Position numbers and translations under genes: made by a program
Notes under the pieces: generated by a model
Told to the model about the DNA's origin: nothing
The model's database searches: none
Seen by the model: only the letters and a program-made list of their open reading frames with translations
Assembly (NCBI GenBank): GCA_030149245.1
Contig: JASBRX010000053.1
Location: 1 to 42,737, forward strand
Length of the DNA: 42,737 nt
Reading direction: 5' to 3'
From: Sphingomonas bacterium
GTDB taxonomy: Bacteria; Pseudomonadota; Alphaproteobacteria; Sphingomonadales; Sphingomonadaceae
Shown: one piece after another, positions 24,710-31,496 of the stretch
Position numbering within the stretch: position 1 is the stretch's first letter
How the letters are laid out: each line of letters opens with the position of its first letter

Positions 24710-25041
24710 TCAAGGTGCGGTTCCTGACCCCCGATGGCGATCTGGCCGTCGAAGCCGAGGGCGCAGCGGGCGACCGGCTGCTCGAAGTTGGACAGGCGCG
24801 CGGCATGCCGCTGGAGGGGACGTGCGAGGGGCAGATGGCCTGCTCCACCTGCCACGTCATCGTCGCGGCGGAGGATTTCGCCCGGCTGCCGCGCGCGAGC
24901 GAGGAGGAGGAGGATATGCTCGACCTCGCCGTGGGCGCGACGCGGACCAGCCGGCTGTCGTGCCAGATCGTGTTGACGCCGGAGCTGGATGGGCTGACGG
25001 TCAGCCTGCCTTCGGAACATCGCAATATGCAGGGACGCTGA
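24706..25041 (+). CDS. 2Fe-2S ferredoxin, adrenodoxin/ISC type
   Basis: 111 residues. The cluster cysteines are C40, C46, C49 and C86 (CEGQMACSTC, then LSCQIV), the spacing C-x5-C-x2-C-x36-C of vertebrate-type ferredoxins. Acidic residues EEEEDMLD between them are the usual partner-binding surface. It likely gives electrons for Fe-S assembly, fitting the two upstream desulfurases (ATGA overlap). Its TGA also overlaps the ATG of the beta-lactamase. Its reductase could be the Fpr at 17921. Confidence 0.93.
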   Translation: MIKVRFLTPDGDLAVEAEGAAGDRLLEVGQARGMPLEGTCEGQMACSTCHVIVAAEDFARLPRASEEEEDMLDLAVGATRTSRLSCQIVLTPELDGLTVSLPSEHRNMQGR

Positions 25042-25895
25042 TGATGACCACTCGCCGCACCGTAATCGCGGGCGCCGCCGCGCTCGCCGCCGCTCCCGCC
25101 TTTGCGCAAAAGGTCGGGCCGTTCGACCGTATCCGGGCCGAGACCGGCGGGCGGCTCGGCGTTGCGGTGTATGACAGCGGCACCGGGCGGCGCTTCTCCG
25201 ACGGAGCCGAGGCGCGCTTTGCGATGTGCTCGACGTTCAAGGTGCCGCTGGTCGCCGCGGTGCTGGCGCGGGTCGATCGCGGCGAGCTCGATCTGGCGCG
25301 CGAGATCCGCTTCGGTGAGGCGGACCTGCTCGATTATGCGCCGGTGGTGAAAGCGAATTTGGCCAAGGGCGCGCTGTCGATCGGCGCACTGTGCGAAGCC
25401 GCCGTGGTGATGAGCGACAATAGCGCGGCTAACCTGTTGTTCGGGCAGATTTCCGGGCCGCGCGGGCTGACCAAGTTCATCCGCGACGCGGGCGACCAAC
25501 TCACTCGGTCGGACCGCGACGAGCCGTCGCTCAACAATGTCCGCAATGGCGAGGTGCGCGATACGACCACGCCCGAGGCGATGCTGTGGCTGATGAACCG
25601 CTTACTGCTGGGCGATGTGCTGACGCCGGCGTCGCGCGCGAAGCTGATCGGCTGGATGGAAGCGTCGCCCACCGGCAAGGACCGGCTGCGCGCGGGGTTG
25701 CCCAAAAGCTGGCGCGTCGGCGACAAGACCGGAACGAGCGGTGAGGGCTATTTCAACACCATCGCGATCGCGACGCCGCCCGGGCGCAAGCCGATCCTGA
25801 TGACCTGCTATCTCGACGCGCCGGGACTGGAGACGGCGAAGGCGAATGCCGCGCATGCGAAGGTGGGGGAACTGGTCGGGGCGCTGTTCGCCTGA
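25041..25895 (+). CDS. bla: Class A beta-lactamase
   Basis: 284 residues from ATG 25041, which overlaps the ferredoxin TGA (TGATG); ATG 25044 is also possible. The N-terminus TTRRTVIAGAAALAAAPAFA looks like a twin-arginine signal. Catalytic motifs are complete: S64-TF-K67 (CSTFK), S125-D126-N127 (MSDNSAA), E161 in DEPSLNN, and K229-T-G (GDKTGTSG). A cysteine precedes the serine, but no matching second cysteine follows the KTG, so the KPC-type disulfide is not expected. It hydrolyses beta-lactams in the periplasm. Closest spectrum cannot be told from sequence alone. Coupling to Fe-S genes is odd. Confidence 0.92.
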   Translation: MMTTRRTVIAGAAALAAAPAFAQKVGPFDRIRAETGGRLGVAVYDSGTGRRFSDGAEARFAMCSTFKVPLVAAVLARVDRGELDLAREIRFGEADLLDYAPVVKANLAKGALSIGALCEAAVVMSDNSAANLLFGQISGPRGLTKFIRDAGDQLTRSDRDEPSLNNVRNGEVRDTTTPEAMLWLMNRLLLGDVLTPASRAKLIGWMEASPTGKDRLRAGLPKSWRVGDKTGTSGEGYFNTIAIATPPGRKPILMTCYLDAPGLETAKANAAHAKVGELVGALFA

Positions 25896-25899
25896 CCCC

Positions 25900-26370
25900 T
25901 CACCACAATTGCGGTTTGGCGACCATCAGCCAGAACACCGCCGTCAGCCCGAGAAAGGCGGGCCAGCCGAGGATGAACCACAGGCGCATCGCGCGGTGAT
26001 AGTCGGGGCCGAGCGGCTGGCCGCTGGCGAGCGCCGCGCGGGCGAGGTCGCGGGCGCGGATCTGGAGGCCGACGACCGGCACCCAGCAGGCGAAGGCGAG
26101 CAGATAGAGCGCGACGCTCGCCAGCACCCAGCTTTCGGTGAGCGAGATGCCGAGCAGGTGAAGCAGGATCAGGCCGCTGACCGGCTGAACCACGCCGCTG
26201 GTGCCGGTGAATATCCAGTCGGCGCGGACGACCATGGTGCCCACGCTGGCGATGGTCGCCGGGTCACCGCTGCGATGCGCGGTCCACAGATACCAGGCTG
26301 TCCCCGCGCCAAAGCCGAACAGCACTGTCGAACTCAGGATATGCACCCATTTGACGAGCAGATAGGTCAT
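25900..26370 (-). CDS. DUF2269-like membrane protein
   Basis: 156 residues from ATG 26370. Four hydrophobic segments with the start MTYLLVKWVHILSSTVLFGF and the middle DWIFTGTSGVVQPVSGLILL, both resembling DUF2269 integral membrane proteins. Function is unknown. The ATG overlaps the stop of the upstream SDR-DoxX gene (ATGA), so the two are translationally coupled and may act together. An upstream extension of the frame to 26637 has no family support. It converges on the beta-lactamase gene with a 4-base gap. Confidence 0.85.
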   Translation of the reverse strand: MTYLLVKWVHILSSTVLFGFGAGTAWYLWTAHRSGDPATIASVGTMVVRADWIFTGTSGVVQPVSGLILLHLLGISLTESWVLASVALYLLAFACWVPVVGLQIRARDLARAALASGQPLGPDYHRAMRLWFILGWPAFLGLTAVFWLMVAKPQLW

Positions 26371-27647
26371 CGCCGGTCGCCGATGGCGCCGTGGACGAGG
26401 ATCAGCAGCAGGATGGGGAGGTTCTTGAGCAATGGCCCGAGCGGATCGGTCCAGAGTGCAGGCAGGCCCAGCGTGAGGACGAGGGTGTAGCCGGTGACGA
26501 CCGCCAGCTGGACCGCTGTGGCGGTGCGTGCGGTGCGGTCGCGCAGAACGAGCGCGGCGATGGCGAGGTCGAGCAGGGCGGTGCCGATCTGGAGGGGGAG
26601 CGCGGCACCTTCGGGAGCGCCAATCGCGGCGAGCCATTCGAGCGTCTGCGCGCGTCCTGCAAACAGGCCGAGCAAAGCCGAGGCGAGCCAGAGCAGCGCA
26701 AGGCCCCAGCGGATCGCGGGGGCGAGGAAGAACAGCCGCGCGTGCCAGCGATCCTGCACCCCGGCGGCGCGGTCACGCATTGCTTGCGCCACGCTGCGCG
26801 GGCGGAAGCCGACGGCCTGCGCAAAGGCAGCGCCGTCGGCGGCGTTGCCCGCGACCAGCTGGGTCAGGCTGTTGGTCGAGACCGGGCCGGACCCGGCCAG
26901 GTCGCCGATCCGCCCGAGCGCGCGCATCACCGGCATCGGCACGCGGACCAAGCGGCTGGGACCAAGGCCGAGCCAGTTGCGGTAGCGCGTCATCAGATCG
27001 CGCAGGGTGAGCGTTTCCGGGCCGGCAGGCTCGAAGCTCTGGCCGACGAACCAAAGATCCTCGCACGCCAGGCGGACCGAGCGCGCGAGATCGTCGGCAT
27101 GGATCGGGGAGAAGGTGAAGTCGCCGTCACCCGCCAGCGGCTGCGCGAAGGGCAAAGCGGCGAGGCCGCGCAGCAACGAGGTGCCACCATAGCTGCTCTC
27201 CGCGATCACCAAAGACGGTCGGAAAATGGTCCAGCGCAGGCCTGATTCGCGCAAAGCTGCTTCGCCTGCGAGCTTGGATTGCGCGTAGTCGGTGGCGACA
27301 TCGGGCCGCGCGCTGACGGCGGAGATCAGGACGACGCGGCGCACATCGGCGCGCTTGCACGCGGCGTGGAGCGCGCGCGGCATGTCGACATGCACCGCCT
27401 GCATCTCCGGCCCGCGCAGCACCCCGGCGGCGTTGACCACGCAGTCGATGCCCGCGAGATGCGGTCGCCAGCCTTCAGGATCGGTCGCGCGAGCAAGGTC
27501 GATCGCGACCCACTCGGCACCCGGCTCCGCCTCACGCAGCCGCGCGACATCGCGGGCGACGGCGCGGACCTGGTGCCCGCTCGCCAGCAATTCGGACAGG
27601 ATATGCCGGCCGATGAACCCCCCGGCGCCCAGCAATAAAATGCGCAT
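26367..27647 (-). CDS. SDR-type NAD(P)-binding protein fused to DoxX-like membrane domain
   Basis: 426 residues from ATG 27647. The N-terminal 290 residues are an atypical extended SDR (MRILLLGAGGFIGRHILSEL, VVNAAGVLRGPEM, DYAQSKLAGEAALRES, FRPSLVIAESSYGG). The C-terminal 130 residues have four hydrophobic segments (WGLALLWLASALLGLFAG and following) of the DoxX type. The usual SDR tyrosine is in DYAQSK. The reaction is unknown; a quinone or lipid-linked substrate is possible. It forms an operon with the DUF2269-like gene and is divergent from the SRP RNA gene. Confidence 0.87.
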   Translation of the reverse strand: MRILLLGAGGFIGRHILSELLASGHQVRAVARDVARLREAEPGAEWVAIDLARATDPEGWRPHLAGIDCVVNAAGVLRGPEMQAVHVDMPRALHAACKRADVRRVVLISAVSARPDVATDYAQSKLAGEAALRESGLRWTIFRPSLVIAESSYGGTSLLRGLAALPFAQPLAGDGDFTFSPIHADDLARSVRLACEDLWFVGQSFEPAGPETLTLRDLMTRYRNWLGLGPSRLVRVPMPVMRALGRIGDLAGSGPVSTNSLTQLVAGNAADGAAFAQAVGFRPRSVAQAMRDRAAGVQDRWHARLFFLAPAIRWGLALLWLASALLGLFAGRAQTLEWLAAIGAPEGAALPLQIGTALLDLAIAALVLRDRTARTATAVQLAVVTGYTLVLTLGLPALWTDPLGPLLKNLPILLLILVHGAIGDRR

Positions 27648-27683
27648 CGCACAGCGGCTTAGCAGGCACATGCGGCGGAGTCA

Positions 27684-27712
27684 TTGCAATCGCGCACACT
27701 TCCGCCTATCTG
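27684..27712 (+). promoter_or_regulatory. Probable sigma-70 promoter of ffs
   Basis: A -35 box TTGCAA (27684-27689) and a -10 box TATCTG (27707-27712) are 17 bases apart. Six bases of GC-rich discriminator lead to 27719, the predicted 5' end of the SRP RNA. The agreement between box spacing and RNA end is good. Confidence 0.6.
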
Positions 27713-27718
27713 CGCCGC

Positions 27719-27808
27719 GGGAGTCGGGCGGACGATGCCGTCGCCAACCCGGTCAGATCCGGAAGGAAGCAGCCGTAACGATTTTCGTGTCGGGTCGTCC
27801 CGGCTCCC
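27719..27808 (+). ncRNA. ffs: Signal recognition particle RNA, 4.5S type
   Basis: The invariant SRP core is present at about 27750-27774: GGTCAGATCCGGAAGGAAGC followed by AGCC, the domain IV loops bound by Ffh. The ends pair: GGGAGTCGGG (27719-27728) with CCCGGCTCCC (27799-27808), allowing one G-T pair. About 90 nt, the normal small bacterial form. With Ffh and FtsY it targets nascent membrane proteins to SecY. It lies 48 bases ahead of dnaX, a common alphaproteobacterial arrangement. Confidence 0.93.
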
Positions 27809-27856
27809 ACCTTCCCCACATGACGCGCGCCGCTTGACCCGCTAGGGTCTTCTGCA

Positions 27857-29479
27857 ATGTCCGATTCATTCCTTGGCCTCGACGAACCACCGCAGCCGCG
27901 CGACAGCGTGTATCGCGTGCTTGCGCGCAAATACCGGCCGCAGACCTTTGCCGAACTGATCGGGCAGGATGCGATGGTGCAGACGCTGGGGAATGCGATC
28001 AAACGCGACCGGCTGGCGCATGCGTTTCTGCTGACGGGCGTGCGCGGGGTCGGCAAGACGTCGACCGCGCGGCTGATCGCCAAGGCGCTGAACTGCATCG
28101 GGCCGGACGGGCAGGGCGGACCGACGATCGATCCGTGCGGGGTGTGCGAGCCATGTCGCGCGATTGCCGAGGGGCGGCACATCGACGTGATCGAGATGGA
28201 CGCCGCGAGCCATACCGGCGTCGACGATGTGCGCGAGATCATCGATGCATCGCGCTATTCGGCGGTGTCGGCGCGGTACAAGATCTACATCATCGACGAA
28301 GTGCACATGCTGTCGAAGAACGCGTTCAACGCGCTTCTGAAGACGCTGGAAGAGCCGCCGGGGCATGTGAAATTCCTGTTCGCGACGACCGAGGTGCAGA
28401 AGGTGCCGGTGACGGTGCTGTCGCGCTGCCAGCGGTTCGACCTGCGCCGCATTCCGGCGGAAAAGCTTGCGGCGCATTTCGGCGAAGTGGTCGAGAAGGA
28501 AGGCGCGCAGGCCGAGCCCGAGGCACTGGCGATGATCGCGCGCGCGGCGGAAGGGTCGGCGCGCGACGGGCTGTCGATTCTCGACCAGGCGATCGCCCAT
28601 GCCGGGATGGAAGGCGGGGCGGTCACTGCCGATGCGGTGCGCGACATGCTCGGCCTGTCCGACCGGAATGCGATCCGCGACCTGTTTGGCCTCGTGATCG
28701 CGGGCGATGCGGGCGGCGCGCTGGCGGCGCTGCGCGGGCAATATGATCTGGGCGTCGATCCGCAGGCGGTGCTCAAATCGCTGCTGGAAATGGTCCACCG
28801 CGTGACGCTGGCGAAGCTCGGCAACACGGTGATCCCGGGACAGGCGAGCGAGGAAAGCGCGGCGCTGGCCGAATGGGCGGGGAAGCTGGGCTTTCCGGCG
28901 CTGCACCGGCTCTGGCAGCTGCTGCTCAAGGGGCATGATGAGGTGATCCGCGCCGCACTGCCGATCGAGGCGTGCGAGATGGCGCTGCTGCGGGTGATCC
29001 ACGCCTCGACCCTGCCCGATCCGGGCGAGTTGGCGCGCAAGATTGCCGAGGGCGCGCCGATGGGCGGTCCCGCTCCGGCTGCAACGCCAGCTGCGCCCAC
29101 AGAGGCGCCGGCTCCACGCAACATGGCCGAGCTGGTCGAGCGGCTTGCGGCGGCGCATGAGGAGCATCTCGCCGCGCGGGTGCGGAACCTTGTCCGCCCG
29201 ATCCGGTTGGAGGAGCCAGTAGTCGAGGTCAGCAGCCACGGGCTGCCTGCCGATCTGGTCCATGATTTCGAGAGCACGCTGCGGCGCGTGCTCGGCAAGC
29301 GCTGGTCGCTGCGTGTCACCGATGCGCCCGGCCAGAAGACGTTGAACGAAGAGCGCGCGGAGCGCGAGGCGGCGGAGCGCGACGCGGTGCTGGCGTCGCC
29401 GGTCGTCGCTGCCGCGCTCGAAGCCTTTCCCGATGCCGAGCTGATCGGCTGGACCCGCGAAAACAGGAGGTTTGGGTGA
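27857..29479 (+). CDS. dnaX: DNA polymerase III tau/gamma subunit
   Basis: 540 residues. AAA+ clamp-loader ATPase: N-terminal ARKYRPQTFAELIGQD, Walker A GVRGVGKTST (61-70), zinc cysteines C80, C94, C97 and C100, Walker B IIDEVHML, and the sensor and arginine finger region TVLSRCQRFDLRRI. An Ala/Pro linker (about 410-420) precedes the tau-type C-terminal part. It loads the beta clamp and couples the replisome. No A-rich slippery run for a programmed frameshift was seen. The stop overlaps the ybaB GTG. Confidence 0.96.
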   Translation: MSDSFLGLDEPPQPRDSVYRVLARKYRPQTFAELIGQDAMVQTLGNAIKRDRLAHAFLLTGVRGVGKTSTARLIAKALNCIGPDGQGGPTIDPCGVCEPCRAIAEGRHIDVIEMDAASHTGVDDVREIIDASRYSAVSARYKIYIIDEVHMLSKNAFNALLKTLEEPPGHVKFLFATTEVQKVPVTVLSRCQRFDLRRIPAEKLAAHFGEVVEKEGAQAEPEALAMIARAAEGSARDGLSILDQAIAHAGMEGGAVTADAVRDMLGLSDRNAIRDLFGLVIAGDAGGALAALRGQYDLGVDPQAVLKSLLEMVHRVTLAKLGNTVIPGQASEESAALAEWAGKLGFPALHRLWQLLLKGHDEVIRAALPIEACEMALLRVIHASTLPDPGELARKIAEGAPMGGPAPAATPAAPTEAPAPRNMAELVERLAAAHEEHLAARVRNLVRPIRLEEPVVEVSSHGLPADLVHDFESTLRRVLGKRWSLRVTDAPGQKTLNEERAEREAAERDAVLASPVVAAALEAFPDAELIGWTRENRRFG

Positions 29480-29799
29480 AAAGTATCGAAGACATCATGG
29501 CGATGGCGCAGAACGTCCAGAACGAGCTTACCAAGGCGCAGGCGAATCTCGACGGGATCGAGGTCGAGGGCGCGTCGGGGGGCGGGCTGGTCAAGGTCAA
29601 GGCGAGCGCCAAGGGCCGGATCATCGGCGTCGACATCGACGAATCGCTGCTGGCGCCGAGCGAGAAGCAGATGGTCGAGGATCTCGTGGCGGCCGCGCTC
29701 AACGATGCGCGGGCCAAGGCCGATGCGGCGGCGTCGGCCGAAATGTCGAAGCTGTCGAGCGGGATCCCGCTGCCCCCGGGATTCAAGCTGCCGTTCTGA
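29476..29799 (+). CDS. ybaB: YbaB/EbfC nucleoid-associated protein
   Basis: 107 residues from GTG 29476, which overlaps the dnaX TGA (GTGA); CAGGAGG at 29464-29470 is the ribosome binding site. Family parts are IMAMAQNVQNELTKAQANLD, EGASGGGLVKVKASAKGRII and the end SSGIPLPPGFKLPF. It forms a tweezer-shaped dimer that binds DNA. dnaX-ybaB-recR is a common order, but here recR is missing and a perfect 86-bp palindrome follows 10 bases after the stop. Confidence 0.95.
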   Translation: MKSIEDIMAMAQNVQNELTKAQANLDGIEVEGASGGGLVKVKASAKGRIIGVDIDESLLAPSEKQMVEDLVAAALNDARAKADAAASAEMSKLSSGIPLPPGFKLPF

Positions 29800-29809
29800 T
29801 TCTTCTTGT

Positions 29810-29895
29810 TGCGGCACCGGCCCGCTCCCCCACCCGGCCACCCAACGACAGTGTATTCTATGGGTGGCCGGGTGGGGGAGCGGGCCGGTGCCGCA
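29810..29895. repeat. 86-bp perfect palindrome with 16-nt loop, complete copy
   Basis: Arms of 35 bp (29810-29844 and 29861-29895) are exact inverse complements: TGCGGCACCGGCCCGCTCCC onward pairs with its mate ending in GGTGCCGCA. The loop is ACGACAGTGTATTCTA (29845-29860). A second copy with the loop inverted starts at 42680. There is no T-run after it, so it is not a plain intrinsic terminator. It lies between ybaB and an EcfG-type promoter. Confidence 0.97.
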
Positions 29896-29926
29896 GCACA
29901 TCAAGGCGCCTGAACATTTCACAACG

Positions 29927-29952
29927 GGAACAATGGCTTTTGCCCCCGCGTT
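29927..29952 (+). promoter_or_regulatory. EcfG-type general stress promoter
   Basis: GGAAC (29927-29931) and CGTT (29949-29952) are separated by 17 bases, the consensus and spacing of the alphaproteobacterial EcfG sigma factor. It lies 32 bases before the ATG at 29984, on the correct strand. This predicts that the small membrane protein is induced by general stress through PhyR-NepR-EcfG. Confidence 0.7.
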
Positions 29953-29983
29953 GGGCCGCCAATGTTCCTTTGGGAGATGAGAC

Positions 29984-30274
29984 ATGGCTGAAGAACGGAT
30001 TGTCGAGCGCACCGATGGCGTGACCGCCGAGCGGGTGACTGAGCGCAACGCTGGCGGCACCACCACGGTGATCGAGCGGCGCGGTGGTGGCGGCGGGCTG
30101 ATCCTGGGGATCATCGCACTGGTGATCGTTGTGGTCGGTGCCTTCTACTTCCTCAGCAATAATTCCGAGACCCGCAAGGACGCGGCGATCACCGAGGCGG
30201 CGCAGGCCGTGGGTGAAACCGCCGAGAAGGCCGGCGACGCGATCGACAAGGCGGTTCCTGCGGAGAAGAAATAA
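29984..30274 (+). CDS. Small single-pass membrane protein, predicted stress-induced
   Basis: 96 residues. A polar N-terminal part rich in Glu, Arg and Thr (AEERIVERTDGVTAERVTER, TTTVIERRGG) leads to one membrane helix (LILGIIALVIVVVGAFYFLS, about 39-58), then an Ala-rich amphipathic helix (AAQAVGETAEKAGDAIDKAV). The shape recalls small envelope stress proteins but I cannot name the family. Ribosome binding site GGGAG is about 9 bases upstream. An EcfG-type promoter lies directly upstream. Confidence 0.75.
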   Translation: MAEERIVERTDGVTAERVTERNAGGTTTVIERRGGGGGLILGIIALVIVVVGAFYFLSNNSETRKDAAITEAAQAVGETAEKAGDAIDKAVPAEKK

Positions 30275-30287
30275 GACCCGCGCGCCC

Positions 30288-30393
30288 TTCTTCCGTGTAG
30301 GAGGGGCGCAGGGAGGGCATGGCGGTGGACTGACGTTGCCGCTTCGGCGATCCGCCATGTCCTCTCCTTCTCCCAGCGCGTCGGTGCAAGAAG
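30288..30393. repeat. Imperfect inverted repeat in the 30275-30577 gap
   Basis: The 303-base gap before mtgA has no gene. In its left half, CTTCTTCC...CATGGCGG (30288-30326) faces CCGCCATGTCC...AAGAAG (30352-30393), sharing the ends and several blocks but with many mismatches. It may be a decayed bipartite repeat. The right half holds the better element at 30478-30548. Confidence 0.35.
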
Positions 30394-30477
30394 CGGATAG
30401 CCTGGGAGATCCGTTGGCTTAGGCTCATGACATTCAATCGCCCCGGGGGGAGGCGCTGTCGAGCAGTCGACCCAAAT

Positions 30478-30548
30478 CCGTTTGCCCTGAGCTTGTCGAA
30501 GGGCCGCTAGCGCAGGCTTTGGTGCTTCGACAAGCTCAGCACAAACGG
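30478..30548. repeat. Bipartite inverted repeat, CTGAGCTTGTCGAAG type, copy 1
   Basis: Left arm CCGTTTGCCCTGAGCTTGTC (30478 onward, to GAAGGGC) faces right arm CGACAAGCTCAGCACAAACGG (last 20 shown from GACAAGC; ends 30548). The arms match over CCGTTTG and CTGAGCTTGTCGAAG. The same element recurs at 37459-37536. It lies downstream of mtgA on that gene's strand. Confidence 0.88.
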
Positions 30549-30577
30549 CTGTCAGATGCCCGACGAATTTGCACCCG

Positions 30578-31378
30578 TTACCGCAGGCAGGCGTCGAGGC
30601 CGTCGCGCTGGACGACGCCGATCCGGGCAGCGATCGAATTGCCATAGCGGCGGGTGAAGCCCTTTGGAGCGGTGGCCGCGCGCTTCTTGGGCAGTGGCAG
30701 GACGGCGGCGATGCGCGCGGCCTCGGCGCGGGTGAGATTGCCCGCGCCCTTCTTGAAGTAGCGCCGCGCACCGGCTTCCACGCCATAGGTACCGATCCCG
30801 GTCTCCGCGACGTTCAGATACACTTCCATGATGCGCTTCTTGCCCCAGATCGCTTCGATCAGGACGGTGAACCACGCCTCCAGCGCTTTGCGGAAATAGC
30901 CGCCGCCCTGCCACAGGAAGACGTTCTTCGCGGTCTGCTGGCTGATCGTCGATCCGCCGCGCAACACCTTGCCGCCCTGCGCATTGCGCAGCATCGCGGC
31001 GGCGATCGAGTCATAGTCGAAGCCGGAATGGGTGCAGAAGCTGCTATCCTCGGCGGCGATCGCGGCGCGCGCCATGTCGGCGTCGATGCGCGACAGCGGC
31101 ACCCATTTCTTGGTCACGCCATGACCGGTGAAGATGTCGCCCATCATCGTCAGCGTGAACGGCGGGGGGACGAAGCGGTAGAGCGTGACCATCGCCACCG
31201 ACACCAGCACGAAGGCGAGTGCGCCCTTGAACAGCCAGCCGATGATGCGCCGGCCGATCGGCTTGCGGGGCTTTTTGGGTTTCACGGGCTGTATGCCGAT
31301 ACCGTTCAGATGGTGCAAGTCGGGAAGCGGACGCGGGCCGAGCGGGGGAGGTGAGGGGGCGCGGTCGTCATCGCTCAT
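30578..31378 (-). CDS. mtgA: Monofunctional peptidoglycan transglycosylase
   Basis: 266 residues from ATG 31378 (MSDDDRAPSPPPLG). One N-terminal membrane anchor (about residues 55-77, GWLFKGALAFVLVSVAMVTL) is followed by the GT51 domain with the catalytic glutamate in AAEDSSFCTHSGFD, the motif LRGGSTISQQTAKNVFLW, and EVYLNVAETGIGTYG. It polymerises lipid II glycan strands without transpeptidation. The frame is open upstream to 31597, but that part overlaps the divergent gene and has no family support. Confidence 0.93.
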   Translation of the reverse strand: MSDDDRAPSPPPLGPRPLPDLHHLNGIGIQPVKPKKPRKPIGRRIIGWLFKGALAFVLVSVAMVTLYRFVPPPFTLTMMGDIFTGHGVTKKWVPLSRIDADMARAAIAAEDSSFCTHSGFDYDSIAAAMLRNAQGGKVLRGGSTISQQTAKNVFLWQGGGYFRKALEAWFTVLIEAIWGKKRIMEVYLNVAETGIGTYGVEAGARRYFKKGAGNLTRAEAARIAAVLPLPKKRAATAPKGFTRRYGNSIAARIGVVQRDGLDACLR

Positions 31379-31496
31379 CCGCCGCGAGATGCCGGATGTG
31401 GGCAGGCGGGGCAACTGGGAAAGCGCGGCCGCGTGTATCGGCTTGGCGCGATCACCTGCATGCGGCAGGATCGCCCGGGGCGATTGGGAGGCGGGC

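Noticed and set aside
27857..29479. Programmed frameshift in dnaX giving a gamma form
   Set aside because: No A-rich slippery heptamer was seen in the linker region.
28285..30114. 609-residue open frame on the minus strand opposite dnaX and ybaB
   Set aside because: Low-complexity Ser/Arg/Pro composition and it crosses the perfect palindrome; dnaX and ybaB explain the region.
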